Shown: positions 52,048 through 60,818, counted from the stretch's first letter. The stretch: 64,000 nucleotides of DNA from Rathayibacter sp. VKM Ac-2857 (GCF_013205025.1 NZ_JABMLE010000004.1:432946-496945), one strand, 5' to 3'. The notes: a model not told the origin generated them from the sequence alone. A program made the numbers and translations.

Positions 52048-52839
52048 GTGACGCGCAGCTCTCGCACCGTGTCGTTCCTCGCGGGCCTCACGGTCGCTGC
52101 ACTGCTCGCGGGCTGCGCCCCGACGCTCTACGGCCCCGGGGACGCGACCGCGGAGATCGCCCGGACGACCGCACGCGAGAGTGCCGCCGCGCTGGCGGAT
52201 CGGATCGGCACCGACCGGCCCGACGACATCGACGAGGTCGCGAGGGAGGCCGCCGCCGAGGGCGCCGACCTGGTCGGGATCGAGTCCTTGGACGCGCCCG
52301 AACTCGGTGATGCGTTCGGCGCCCTCACGTCGCGCACGGTCGGCGTGGACGGTGAGCCCTACTGCTTCCGCATCGAGTTCGACTTCTACGGCCGGCACAG
52401 CGTCGACGGCGTCACGGTCTTCGGCACCACGGCCGGTGTGCAGGACGTCGAGTGCGACGCGTCGACCCCGAGCGTCGCTGCGCCGCCCGACACGCGCGAG
52501 GTCGTCGTGCCGGCCTCGAACGCGGAGGCGGCCGCGGTCGAGGTGTTGACCGCGCTGCCCGAGGACCCGGGCGCGATCGAGGACATCGCCGCCGCGATCA
52601 GCGAGCGTCTGACGACTCCGACGGGGCCTCGGGAGGTGGCCGCGCAGCCGACGGTGGTGCTGCGGGGGACGGACGTCGGAGTGTCGATGGGGCATGCCGA
52701 GGACTGCGTCCTCGTCAAGCGCGAGGCGGGCGCCGTCTCCCGCGTCGTGGTGGCACCGGTGCTGCTCCAGCCGGGCGAGCTCGGCTGCACCGCCGACACG
52801 GCTCTGAGCTCGCCGGAGTCGCTGCGCCCCCCGCACTGA
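52048..52839 (+). CDS. Lipoprotein of unknown function, 263 aa
   Basis: GTG 52048, with AGGGAGG 7 bp upstream, gives MTRSSRTVSFLAGLTVAALL and lipobox LLAGC. The mature part contains cysteines in PYCFRIEFDFYG, DVECDAS, EDCVLVK and LGCTADT. Longer starts upstream have no ribosome site. No family recognised. Confidence 0.7.
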   Translation: MTRSSRTVSFLAGLTVAALLAGCAPTLYGPGDATAEIARTTARESAAALADRIGTDRPDDIDEVAREAAAEGADLVGIESLDAPELGDAFGALTSRTVGVDGEPYCFRIEFDFYGRHSVDGVTVFGTTAGVQDVECDASTPSVAAPPDTREVVVPASNAEAAAVEVLTALPEDPGAIEDIAAAISERLTTPTGPREVAAQPTVVLRGTDVGVSMGHAEDCVLVKREAGAVSRVVVAPVLLQPGELGCTADTALSSPESLRPPH

Positions 52840-52974
52840 CGCGGCGTCGAGAGATCGAGCGAGACGCGACAGGAGCACGCGCGAGGACGGCGATCGCGCG
52901 CGCAGTGCAGATCGAGGTGTACCGCGCCGGCCGATGCGCTTGTCTGCGCACGGCGAGGCCGACAGCTGTCAGTT

Positions 52975-53196
52975 CTAGTGCTGCGGCGGCTGGTCGACTC
53001 GGCGGTCGGCAGCGCGCTTCTCGCGTCGGAGCTGCCGTCCACCGCCCGCGATCAGGGCCAGGGCGAGCACGATGCTGCCGAGGCGGACCGGCCAGGGCAT
53101 GTCCGGGAACATGATCATCGGCAGGGCGGCGACGAACGTCGCCCCGATGAAGTACCAGACCGCGACCGGTGCGGGGGGATTCTCGTTCGAAGCCAT
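52975..53196 (-). CDS. Small membrane protein, 73 aa (paralogue of the one at 5706)
   Basis: MASNENPPAPVAVWYFIGAT, a first helix, then MFPDMPWP and a second helix RLGSIVLALALIAGGGRQLR with a basic tail. Length and start equal those of the protein at 5706-5927; the leader CTACCGTGGAGG is also conserved. Function unknown. Confidence 0.75.
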   Translation of the reverse strand: MASNENPPAPVAVWYFIGATFVAALPMIMFPDMPWPVRLGSIVLALALIAGGGRQLRREKRAADRRVDQPPQH

Positions 53197-53541
53197 GCCT
53201 CCACGGTAGGTGCGGCGGACTGCTCGAGCCTCCCTCTCGCGACGCAGATCCGACGGGCGGTCGCGTCCGTGCGCCCGGGACGACCCGTCCCCGGCGGGCG
53301 CCCGAGCGAGCCTCGGCTGCCTGCAGCGCCACGGACGGCGCGGCCCGGCAGCATCACCTCGGAGGCGGCATCAGCGCGACGCGCGCCGACCGGCTCACCG
53401 CTTCTCGACCGTGAGAATCACGGCGGCGAGGAGGGCGCCGATGGCGTTCATGAACCCTGGTCGGGCGGGGGAAGCCGGCTGCCCCGGGTGCGTTCTCGCC
53501 GCGGATCGACAGGTGAGCCGCCGTCCCGGGTGAGGTGCGGG
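53197..53541. other. Gene-free stretch with a possible microprotein frame
   Basis: 345 bp. On the minus strand an 18-codon frame (MNAIGALLAAVILTVEKR) follows AGGG closely near 53450, too short to be sure. Otherwise only the conserved leader of the 73-aa protein gene. Confidence 0.35.
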
Positions 53542-53994
53542 TCAGCTGTGCGTCGTGTTCTCCCGCATGTCCTCGAGGCTCAGCTCCGGTGCGCCACCGG
53601 CCGCCGCGGCCGGGTCCATCCACACGAAGTCCCAGTGGTGTCCGTCCGGGTCGTCGAAGCTCTTCGAGTACATGAAGCCGTGGTCCTGGGTGCCGGCGTC
53701 CGTCGCTCCCGCGGCGAGGGCCTTCTCGTGCACGGCGTCGACCTCCGCCTTGCTCTCGGCGCTGAGGGCGAGCTGCACCTCGGTCGAGGTGGTGGCGTCG
53801 ATGATCGACTTGCTGGTGAACTCGGCGAAGAACTCGCGCGTGAGCAGCATCGCGGTGATCGTGTCGCTGATCACCACGCTGACGGCGTTCTCGTCGCTGA
53901 AGCCCTCGTTGATGGAGTACCCGAGCGCCTCGTAGAACGCGCGGGACCGCGCGATGTCGCTGACGGCCAGATTGACGAAGATCGTGGTGGGCAT
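53542..53994 (-). CDS. VOC-superfamily protein
   Basis: 150 aa. Starts MPTTIFVNLAVSDIARSRAF then YEALGYSINEGFSDENAVSV, as in the PhnB/glyoxalase-like 'lactoylglutathione lyase relative' group. The C-terminal metal-ligand region is GFMYSKSFDDPDGHHWDFVW. Two metal-binding positions (an early residue and Asp/Glu-His late) are plausible. Substrate unknown. Lies 178 bp downstream of the regulator at 54173, same strand. Confidence 0.85.
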   Translation of the reverse strand: MPTTIFVNLAVSDIARSRAFYEALGYSINEGFSDENAVSVVISDTITAMLLTREFFAEFTSKSIIDATTSTEVQLALSAESKAEVDAVHEKALAAGATDAGTQDHGFMYSKSFDDPDGHHWDFVWMDPAAAAGGAPELSLEDMRENTTHS

Positions 53995-54172
53995 GGGAGC
54001 GTCTTTTCTTCCAGGGTGCCGGTGGCCCGCCGCCGCCGAGCGTCAGTGAATGATGCTGACCGCCCGGCGACGATGTCAAGGGACGTGGTGAGGCCGTTCG
54101 GGGAAGGACTCCGGGTGGCCGTCACCGTGTTCCGGAGCCTGCTCGAGTGGTCGGGGCGGCGTCGAGGGCGTC

Positions 54173-55132
54173 TCAGCCCTCGTCTCGGCCCGCGTTGCCC
54201 GCGCGCCCCGCGCCCCACGCGGCTCCGAGCGCGAAGAGCGTGTCCACGCCGTAGTGCTCCATCGCCGCGGAGATGCGGCGCCGGCCGGTGCGGGGGTTGA
54301 TGCCGAGGCGGTTCGAGGCGCTGTCGAGGGTGTTGCCCTGCTGCATCAGGCGCAGGATCGGCAGCCACGACTGCTCGTCGGTGCCCAGCGGGTCAGCTCG
54401 CTGCCAGAGTTCGTCGAAGTAGGCGCGGACGATGTTCGCGAGCCCCGCGTGCCGCACGCCGAGCACGCTCGTCGGAGTCGCCTCGCCCCAGACGAAGGGC
54501 AGCGCGAGGTGGTCGCCGTCGACCCAGAACCAGCCCGGCGGCCGGTCGAGCGAGCGGTACTCCAGCCCGGTCGGGCCGTAGAGGGCCATGCGCTCGAGCA
54601 CGCGCGGGTCGGCGGCGGCGGAGGAGGGGACGATGATGCGCACGGCGTCGCGCGCCTTGAGCGCGTCGCCGAAGCGCAGGGCGCGCTCGGGCGGCGCCGT
54701 CATCAGCCGGTCGATGCTGGCGAACACGGCGACGAGCGAGCTCGAGGGTCCGCCGGCGAGCTCCCACAGCAGGTCCTCCGCGGCGTACGGACCGTGACGC
54801 AGGACCGTGGGCACGAGGTCCGCGGCCGCCTCTCCCGTCGACCAGGCGCGGAGCACCGCGGGCAGGTTCTCGAGGATCTTCTCGATGCCGGACATGGCGT
54901 CCTCGGCCGCGACGCGCACCCGGCGGGTGTGCACAGAGACGGCCTCGTTCGCCCAGTCGGCGGGCGGCGGGTAGGCCAGCGTCTCGCCCGCGCCGCCGAT
55001 CAGTCCGCGGTCGCGGAGCCTCTGCACGGCGGCGGCGACCTGCGCGGGCTCGAGGTGCGTCGCGAGCACGGCGTCGTCGACCGTGGCCGGCCGTCCGCGC
55101 AGCAGGATGCCCAGCAGGGTCTCGTCGTCCAT
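54173..55132 (-). CDS. TrmB/LuxR-like HTH regulator
   Basis: 319 aa from ATG 55130-55132 with GAAGGGG before it. The N-terminal 60 residues resemble a TrmB-type winged helix (VDDAVLATHLEPAQVAAAVQ, RLRDRGLIGGAG). The middle is a sensor-like domain. The C-terminus has LPILRLMQQGNTLDSASNRL followed by GINPRTGRRRISAAMEHYGV, a LuxR-like HTH in which recognition-helix residues are conserved. The ligand is unknown. Confidence 0.7.
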   Translation of the reverse strand: MDDETLLGILLRGRPATVDDAVLATHLEPAQVAAAVQRLRDRGLIGGAGETLAYPPPADWANEAVSVHTRRVRVAAEDAMSGIEKILENLPAVLRAWSTGEAAADLVPTVLRHGPYAAEDLLWELAGGPSSSLVAVFASIDRLMTAPPERALRFGDALKARDAVRIIVPSSAAADPRVLERMALYGPTGLEYRSLDRPPGWFWVDGDHLALPFVWGEATPTSVLGVRHAGLANIVRAYFDELWQRADPLGTDEQSWLPILRLMQQGNTLDSASNRLGINPRTGRRRISAAMEHYGVDTLFALGAAWGAGRAGNAGRDEG

Positions 55133-55560
55133 GGGTCCCCTTCGGTGACGTGCAGTGCGCCTCGACCCGACAGTGCCCAGAAGCGGCCATGTCCGCAAGC
55201 CGCCCTGATCACCGCGGCGACCTGATAGGGACACGGCGTCTGGTCGCCACCCGCCCCGCCATGGCGTCCCGAACGCTCCACGACGTCGTTCCGACGGCCG
55301 GCCCGAGCCCGGCGGGCCTCGTCAAGCGGCTCGATGCGCCCACTGCGCGGCTCCTCGATCAGCAGGGGGAGTTCCCCACGCACGAGGTGATCTGCCGCAG
55401 GAGACCCACCTACCCCGAGGACGTCGGTGTGTTCCGCGCCCTGTGCCGGGAGGCGCCCCTCCGCTCGAGATGACGCGCGGCTCTCCACGGCCGCACGAGC
55501 CTGCGGTGATCGGGTCATCGGACCTGGTGCCGGCCCCGCGTCTCGCGGCACTCTGGACCC
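55133..55560. other. Divergent intergenic region with a worn repeat copy
   Basis: 428 bp between the divergent regulator and UBP zinc-finger genes. Bases 55330-55364 (GGCTCGATGCGCCCACTGCG, then CGGCTCCTCGATCAGCAG) look like a diverged inverted copy of the dispersed repeat family. No gene supported. Confidence 0.5.
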
Positions 55561-55911
55561 ATGACCTCGCCGATGATCGATCCCTCCGTCCCTCCGAGCG
55601 GCCCCGGCTGCGTCGAGTGCGAGCAGTCGGGCTCGTGGTGGCTGCATCTGCGCCGCTGCGCGCGCTGCGGTCACGTCGGCTGCTGCGACGACTCGCTGAA
55701 CCGGCACGGGACCAAGCACTGGCGGGCGACGGGCCACACGGTGATGCAGAGCTTCGAGCCCGGCGAGGACTGGTTCTGGGACTTCAGCACTGACGACTAC
55801 ACCGACGGTCCGCGCCTCGCGGATCCGCAGAGCCACCCGGCGGGTCAGACGACTCCCGGGCCGGCGGACCGTGTGCCCCGCGACTGGCAGGAACTCCTCA
55901 CCGAGCGCTGA
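55561..55911 (+). CDS. UBP-type zinc-finger protein
   Basis: 116 aa. Bacterial stand-alone ZnF-UBP: CVECEQSGSWWLHLRRCARC, then GHVGCCDDSLNRHGTKHWRA and TGHTVMQSFEPGEDWFWDF. The Cys and His ligands for two or three zinc ions are present. In eukaryotes this fold binds the ubiquitin C-terminus; in bacteria the partner is not known. It lies convergent to msrA. Confidence 0.88.
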   Translation: MTSPMIDPSVPPSGPGCVECEQSGSWWLHLRRCARCGHVGCCDDSLNRHGTKHWRATGHTVMQSFEPGEDWFWDFSTDDYTDGPRLADPQSHPAGQTTPGPADRVPRDWQELLTER

Positions 55912-56017
55912 GCCGCGCCGCTCGGCGCCGAGCCGAGTCGCGCCGTGCGCGCGCCGGGGGAGTTCTCCGTCGGCGTGTGGACCGGGCGGAGCGTGACGCC
56001 CCGCCCGGATCGGCGGA

Positions 56018-56512
56018 TCAGGCGTCGAGCGACCACCGCGGACGGACCCAGTGGCAGGTGTAGCCGCCGGGGTGCTTGCGCAGGTAGTCCTGGTGCTCCT
56101 CCTCGGCGTCCCAGAACTCGCCGGCGGGCTCGACCTCGGTGACGACCGGTCCGGGCCAGCGACCCGACGCGTCGATCTCGGCGATCGTCTCGCGCGCGAC
56201 CTTCTCCTGCTCGGGGGAGAGGTAGAGGATCACGGAGCGGTAGGCGGTGCCGATGTCGTTGCCCTGGCGGTTCTTCGTCGTGGGGTCGTGCACCTGGAAG
56301 AAGAACTCCAGCAGATCGCGGTAGGAGGTCTGCTCGGGATCGAACTCGATCTCGACGGCCTCCGCGTGGTCGCCGTGGTGGCGGTAGGTGGCGTTCGGGG
56401 TGCTGCCGCCGGCGTAGCCGGCCCGGGTGCTGAAGACACCGGGCATGTCGCGGAGGAGCTCCTGGAGCCCCCAGAAGCAGCCGCCCGCGAGGATCGCGCG
56501 CTCCTCGGCCAT
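56018..56512 (-). CDS. msrA: Peptide-methionine (S)-S-oxide reductase MsrA
   Basis: 164 aa. Catalytic motif [20 protein letters not shown] (GCFWG at about residues 10-14), [20 protein letters not shown] and [20 protein letters not shown] are typical, with [20 protein letters not shown] further on. It repairs oxidised Met residues using thioredoxin. The C-terminal Cys (YTCHWVRP) may be the resolving residue. Length is usual for the family. A very short frame upstream ends in TGATG coupled to the msrA start. Confidence 0.93.
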   Translation of the reverse strand: MAEERAILAGGCFWGLQELLRDMPGVFSTRAGYAGGSTPNATYRHHGDHAEAVEIEFDPEQTSYRDLLEFFFQVHDPTTKNRQGNDIGTAYRSVILYLSPEQEKVARETIAEIDASGRWPGPVVTEVEPAGEFWDAEEEHQDYLRKHPGGYTCHWVRPRWSLDA

Positions 56513-56568
56513 CAGACGCCGACCTTCGCGGCGTACTCGGAACGCGTCTCGTGCAGGGAATCAGTCAT
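56512..56568 (-). CDS. Possible 18-aa leader peptide upstream of msrA
   Basis: ATG 56566-56568, sequence [18 protein letters not shown], stop TGA sharing its last A with the msrA start (TGATG). The coupling is exact, but there is no clear ribosome site. It could be a regulatory upstream frame or the worn end of a previous gene. Confidence 0.3.
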   Translation of the reverse strand: MTDSLHETRSEYAAKVGV

Positions 56569-56746
56569 GGGATCAGTCCATCACGGACGAGGACGTCTCC
56601 GCCCGGGTCGGAGGACTCTCCGAGCAGGACGGCTCCGCGAGATCGAGTCGGATGACCTGGGTGGGGGAGCGGCGGACGCGGGTCACTCCGCTGCGCTGAC
56701 GCCGGCGGGGCGGCGAGCGGGCCACGTCGGCCGGCGCTGAACGCGC

Positions 56747-56777
56747 AGAGGCACCCCGGACCTCCCGGGGTGCCTCT
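56747..56777. terminator. Strong hairpin terminator
   Basis: AGAGGCACCCCGG-acctc-CCGGGGTGCCTCT, a perfect 13-bp stem, 38 bp after the stop of the alpha/beta hydrolase gene (minus strand) and upstream of msrA. Likely ends the hydrolase transcript. Confidence 0.8.
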
Positions 56778-56814
56778 TCCCGTCGAGGTGACGGGGTGAT
56801 CTGACGCGTCGGAG

Positions 56815-57651
56815 CTACTCCTGGATGAACGCCAGCAGGTCGGGGTTGAGGACGTCCGCGTGGACGGTCAGCATGCCGTGGGGGTAGCCCTCGTAGATCT
56901 TGAGGGTGGAGTTCTGCAGCAGTTCGTGCTGCTTCAGCGCGGCGTCCTTGTAGGGGACGACCTGGTCGTCGTCGCCCTGCGTGACGAGGACCGGGACGGT
57001 GATCGCCTTCAGGTCCTCGGTCTGGTCGGTCTCGGAGAACGCCGCGATGCCGTCGTAGTGCGCGAGCGCGCTGCCGGTCATGCCCTGACGCCACCAGTTG
57101 TCGATCACGGGCTGCGAGACGGTCGCGCCTGGTCGGTTGAAGCCGTAGAACGGGCCGGAGGCGACGGCCTGGAAGAACTCGGCCCGGTTGGCCGCGAGCG
57201 CATCCCGGAAGCCGTCGAAGACGGACTTCGGCGTCCCGTCGGGGTTCGACTCGGTCTGCACCATCAGCGGAGGCACGGACGAGACGAGGACCGCCTTCGC
57301 GACGCGACCCTGAGGCTCGCCGTACCGGGCGACGTAGCGCGCGACCTGGCCGCCGCCGGTGGAGTGGCCGATGTGGATCGCGTTGCGCAGATCGAGGTGC
57401 TCGACCACCGCGTTCACGTCACTCGCGTAGTGGTCCATGTCGTGCCCGGTGCCGACCTGGGTCGACCGCCCGTGGCCGCGGCGGTCGCTCGCGATCACCC
57501 GGTAGCCGTGGGCGTGGAAGAACAGCATCTGCGCGTCCCAGTCGTCCGAGGAGAGCGGCCAGCCGTGATGGAAGACGATGGGCTGCGCGTCGGCGTTCCC
57601 CCAGTCCTTGTAGTAGATCTCCACTCCGTCGTCCGTGGTCACAAACGGCAT
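56815..57651 (-). CDS. Alpha/beta hydrolase, non-heme chloroperoxidase type
   Basis: 278 aa; ATG at 57649-57651 with GGAGG 7 bp before. MPFVTTDDGVEIYYKDWGNA and VFHHGWPLSSDDWDAQMLFF (oxyanion HGWP) are typical of chloroperoxidase/esterase members. The nucleophile Ser is in GHSTGGGQVARYVARYG, Asp in TQGDDDQVVPY and His in YEGYPHGMLTVHADVLNPDL. The family hydrolyses esters and can carry out perhydrolysis. No partner gene nearby. Confidence 0.92.
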   Translation of the reverse strand: MPFVTTDDGVEIYYKDWGNADAQPIVFHHGWPLSSDDWDAQMLFFHAHGYRVIASDRRGHGRSTQVGTGHDMDHYASDVNAVVEHLDLRNAIHIGHSTGGGQVARYVARYGEPQGRVAKAVLVSSVPPLMVQTESNPDGTPKSVFDGFRDALAANRAEFFQAVASGPFYGFNRPGATVSQPVIDNWWRQGMTGSALAHYDGIAAFSETDQTEDLKAITVPVLVTQGDDDQVVPYKDAALKQHELLQNSTLKIYEGYPHGMLTVHADVLNPDLLAFIQE

Positions 57652-58132
57652 GATTGAACCTCCATGGTCAGGTCGATCGCGAGCCCTGCCCGGACCGAAT
57701 CCGAAGTGCTCCCCGGCCCAGGAAGGGCGGAGAGTCGCCTCACGATAACGGCAGTGGATCGCTCTGCGGAGGTCGGCCCCGAATGTTCCTACGTCTGTCG
57801 AGATCGCTCTCCGAGCGGCGGTCGACGGCGCTGACCCGACGTGCGCGATCGAACAGGCCGCCAGGCGTGGCCGTTGGACAGAATCTGCTGTTCTCCGAGC
57901 GTCATAGCGACAGATCTCGTCCAATGGAGGACCGCGGGGGAGCGCAGCGCCGGGCCGGCTGCACTGGACGGACGCTGCCGTCGAGCCGTTGGCCGAGGGC
58001 ATGCAGCTGGGCTCAGCGACGGGGTGGCGCGAGTGCGTCGCGCAGAACGATCAGGAGTTCACCAGCTCCGAGGCGTCACTCGGCTCGACCGGCGCCCCGC
58101 GGAGCAGGGGAGCGACCATCGCACTCGCGTCG
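57652..58132. other. Gene-free stretch
   Basis: 481 bp between the hydrolase promoter and the 3' end of the PIN gene. I see no supported gene, repeat copy or RNA. Confidence 0.4.
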
Positions 58133-58687
58133 CTATCCGTACGGATCGACGAGACCTCTCTCTGTGACGAACTGCCGGAAGTTCCCTTCCTTGAAGGGCA
58201 ATCGATATTCGGTGCGCAGGAGTCGGTCGGCGACGTGTTCCGCGGAGCTGAGGGCCAGATGTCCCTCGTTGATCAGATCGCAGAGGATCGAGATGCTGGT
58301 CTTCACCGTTACACCGCGGATCTGTGCGAGCTTCCGCGCCGTACCGTCGTCGATGACGGCGACCGCCGCGTGAGCCTCGGCGAGCGCTAGCACGCCGCAT
58401 TCGCCGACATTGGTGGGAGGCACGTCGACCAGGCGCCCGTAGTAGAAACCGAACGTCATGTTCTCGGGATCACCTACCGTCCTGAGAGACAGCCACGGCG
58501 CATCGAGGACTTGACGCAGATGAGGGTGCGAATCGACTCCGCGGCTCAGCTCTGCGTGAACGGTGTCCGGCAGCCACGCTCTTCCTTCACCGACGTACAG
58601 CTCGAGCAGCCCGAGCCAGCCCGCCTGCGTGAAGTGGCTGAGGGGACCTTCGTCGAAGACGAACGTCTGATCGGAACGACCGCTCAT
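58133..58687 (-). CDS. PIN-like domain protein (toxin candidate)
   Basis: 184 aa. First acidic residue in FVFDEGPLSHFTQAGWLGLL (the usual strand-1 D), then LPDTVHAELSRGVDSHPHLR (E), LAEAHAAVAVIDDGTARKLA (D-D) and further helices. The three to four acidic positions match PIN nucleases of the COG2405/DUF3368-like group. Its GTG or ATG start overlaps the upstream XRE-ImmA gene by 4 bp (58684-58687). The pair resembles type II toxin-antitoxin modules, with this protein as an RNase toxin. Confidence 0.72.
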   Translation of the reverse strand: MSGRSDQTFVFDEGPLSHFTQAGWLGLLELYVGEGRAWLPDTVHAELSRGVDSHPHLRQVLDAPWLSLRTVGDPENMTFGFYYGRLVDVPPTNVGECGVLALAEAHAAVAVIDDGTARKLAQIRGVTVKTSISILCDLINEGHLALSSAEHVADRLLRTEYRLPFKEGNFRQFVTERGLVDPYG

Positions 58688-59799
58688 CGCAGGAGGGACC
58701 AGATCTCGTTCTCGTGCCTCTCGGGAAGAAGCGGGAGGTCGTCGTGCTCGAACGTGCCGGCAAGCAGCCCCAGAGCGCGTTCGGCAGAGAGCTCTTCCGC
58801 TCTGTACAGGGTCAGGACCGCCCTGGCATAGGCGGAGGGAACGGTGGTTCCCTCGAGATCGATCGGTGCGAAGAGGCCGTGCTCGACGATGTCCGCCCTG
58901 TTGGTGCGAGTGCCTCGCACCTCGGCCATCTCTGCGGCGGACGCGAGATCCAGCTCGTTCAGTCGGCGTGCGATCGTCGCCATATCGATCTGGAATCGAT
59001 TGCCGATCAGGACCGCACTGGTGCGGACGCCGTGGATGAGACGCGACTCCTGCCAGAACTCTGCGAAGGCTGTCGGTGGAGCGAGGAAGGCGCGTGCGAA
59101 CCTGTCGAGCAAGACTTCCGTGTGGTCTGAATCGCTGTGATCGGCGACGCGCCAGTCCACTGCGTAGCCGTCACGGACGAGGACGTGGCCCAGCTCGTGA
59201 GCAAGGGCGAGACGCCGACGACCGACGGCGTTGGTCGAGTTCACGAGGGCGACCGCTCCACGATCGAGAGTCGTCGAGGCGGCATCCGCCGTCTCGGGAC
59301 CGAGAGCGGTGCTGAAGGCCATCACACCGACGCGCCCGACGACGTCTCCGATGCTGCGGACTGCAGAACCGTGGGGGAGGCCGCAGGCGGCCCGAGCCAG
59401 TGCCGCGAGCGACTCGGCCTCAGCGCCGTTCGTCGGCATCTCGGCCTGGTCGACTGTCTTCTCCACCAACGTCGGGACGATGTCGGCGACGAAACTCACG
59501 TGGCGCGCCAGCGCTTCCAGAGAGGTGTCGATGCCTGCGAGGTCCAGGCTCGGATCGAGGCGGGTTCGATGCTCCATGACAGCCGACGGCCCGTCGGAGA
59601 GAAGCCACTCGAAGCGCTGGCCGAGCGCCTCTGCGATGCGCATCAGCTCCATCGCGCCGACCCCGCGTCGACCGCCCTCGATCTTCGCGATCGCACTCCG
59701 CTCCAGGGAAGCGCGAAGGCCCAGGTCGCTCTGCGTCAGCCGTGCGCGCTCACGTGCCTGCGCGATCCGGCGTCCGATCTCTCTCGTGTCGTCAGCCAT
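58684..59799 (-). CDS. XRE HTH plus ImmA/IrrE metallopeptidase protein
   Basis: 371 aa from ATG 59797-59799. An XRE HTH at about residues 8-65 (GRRIAQARERARLTQSDLGL, SLERSAIAKIEGGRRGVGAM) is joined to a COG2856 domain with the zinc motif HELGH at residues 201-205 (LALAHELGHVLVRDG) and the downstream LLDRFARAFLAPPTAFAEFW helix. Such proteins bind DNA and cleave a partner after a signal. Coupled by overlap to the PIN gene; a TA-like or stress-response module is the natural reading. Confidence 0.85.
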   Translation of the reverse strand: MADDTREIGRRIAQARERARLTQSDLGLRASLERSAIAKIEGGRRGVGAMELMRIAEALGQRFEWLLSDGPSAVMEHRTRLDPSLDLAGIDTSLEALARHVSFVADIVPTLVEKTVDQAEMPTNGAEAESLAALARAACGLPHGSAVRSIGDVVGRVGVMAFSTALGPETADAASTTLDRGAVALVNSTNAVGRRRLALAHELGHVLVRDGYAVDWRVADHSDSDHTEVLLDRFARAFLAPPTAFAEFWQESRLIHGVRTSAVLIGNRFQIDMATIARRLNELDLASAAEMAEVRGTRTNRADIVEHGLFAPIDLEGTTVPSAYARAVLTLYRAEELSAERALGLLAGTFEHDDLPLLPERHENEIWSLLR

Positions 59800-59963
59800 G
59801 TGTGCGATTTTAGACCACGCGGTGAGAGCGCCGCGAAGGATTGCTGGTGGGTCGTCGCGTCGTGCCGGTGCAAGGCCGTGGCATATCTCGCTTGAGGGCC
59901 GGAGTGCTCTGGTCCGCGGGCGCACGTGGTCCGGAGTTGCGGGGCCTCCGAGCGCTCAGCGCA

Positions 59964-59991
59964 ACATCCGATAATGCACATTATGTCAGTT
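59964..59991. other. Candidate XerCD dif site
   Basis: 28 bp: ACATCCGATAA (XerC-like half), TGCACA (6-bp centre), TTATGTCAGTT (XerD-like half). The inner ATAATG-CA-CATTAT is palindromic. The layout 11-6-11 and the bases GATAA and TTATGTCA agree with bacterial dif consensus as I know it. It lies in the 270-bp spacer 59800-60069, which holds no gene. An operator of the XRE gene is the alternative. Confidence 0.55.
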
Positions 59992-60069
59992 TGTTTGCAA
60001 GGACCCCTCACGACGGGCTCCGAGGTGTGGGTTGCACACGAGCCTCGGAACCCGCCGGAGTCCCGCCTG

Positions 60070-60486
60070 CTAGGCGCCGGGTGCGAGGCCGAGCTGCGTG
60101 AGGATGCCGAGCTCGTCGCTGCTTCCCCAGCGCTCGGCGAGCTTGCCGTCGACGAAGGTGCTGATCTGCATGCCGCGGATCTTCACGGACTTGCCCGTCG
60201 GCGCGTGGCCCTGGAACACACCGGTCTGCGTGCCGGTCAGCGTGTAGGCGAACGCGACGCTGTCGTCGTCCGCGACGAGCTTCTCGACTTCGAGCGCCAT
60301 GTCGGGGAACGCGGTCCGCAGGTCGCCGAAGAACGCGGCGTATCCCTCCGGACCGGGTGCCTGGCCGGGCGCCGGGTCGTGATCGACCGAGTCGGGCGCG
60401 ACGAGTGCGTCGAACGCGGCGAAGTCGCCGGCGTTGACCGCCTCACCGAAGGCCTGCTGGGCGGCGATGTTCTGCTCGCGAGTCAT
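60070..60486 (-). CDS. SnoaL-like ester cyclase-family protein
   Basis: 138 aa. NTF2-like fold of the SnoaL/ester-cyclase group: NIAAQQAFGEAVNAGDFAAF, LVAPDSVDHDPAPGQAPGPE, FGDLRTAFPDMALEVEKLVA, and FQGHAPTGKSVKIRGMQIST. The family includes polyketide cyclases and unknown hydrolases. Flanked on both sides by related palindromic motifs (59971 and 60617). Confidence 0.85.
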   Translation of the reverse strand: MTREQNIAAQQAFGEAVNAGDFAAFDALVAPDSVDHDPAPGQAPGPEGYAAFFGDLRTAFPDMALEVEKLVADDDSVAFAYTLTGTQTGVFQGHAPTGKSVKIRGMQISTFVDGKLAERWGSSDELGILTQLGLAPGA

Positions 60487-60818
60487 GTGCTGTCACCTGT
60501 TCTGCACCGGTCCGGTGCCTCGAGGAGTGATGCGGGTCGTCAACGACGGTACGCAAGCCCGTCGGGGGCGGTACAGGGCTTGCGCGCTCCCCCGGGCGCG
60601 CCCATCGCCGCTCCTAATGATCGTGATCATGTCAGTCTGCTGTGCGGAAGATGCGCGAACGGGCTCCCCTGCTACGAGTCAGCGAGTGAGACGCTCTCGA
60701 CGGAGTGAATGCCTCCTGCCGGGCCGTTCTTGCGTGGAGGTGCGCGAATCTGATGCCCCCACCGGCGCCGGAGAAGCTTCGCGCTGCTCAATCAGCGAGA
60801 GGACATAAGCTCGCACAC
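60487..60818. other. Spacer with a second palindromic motif
   Basis: 332 bp without a gene. At 60617-60630 ATGATC-GT-GATCAT is followed by GTCAGTCTG, resembling the arrangement ATAATG-CA-CATTAT then GTCAGTTTG at 59971-59993. Confidence 0.45.

Noticed and set aside
55150-55473. 107-codon plus-strand frame between regulator and UBP genes
   Set aside because: It runs through the worn repeat copy and has no family or ribosome site.
57841-58390. Plus-strand frames upstream of and across the PIN gene
   Set aside because: Antisense shadows of the PIN-domain gene or frames without normal composition.
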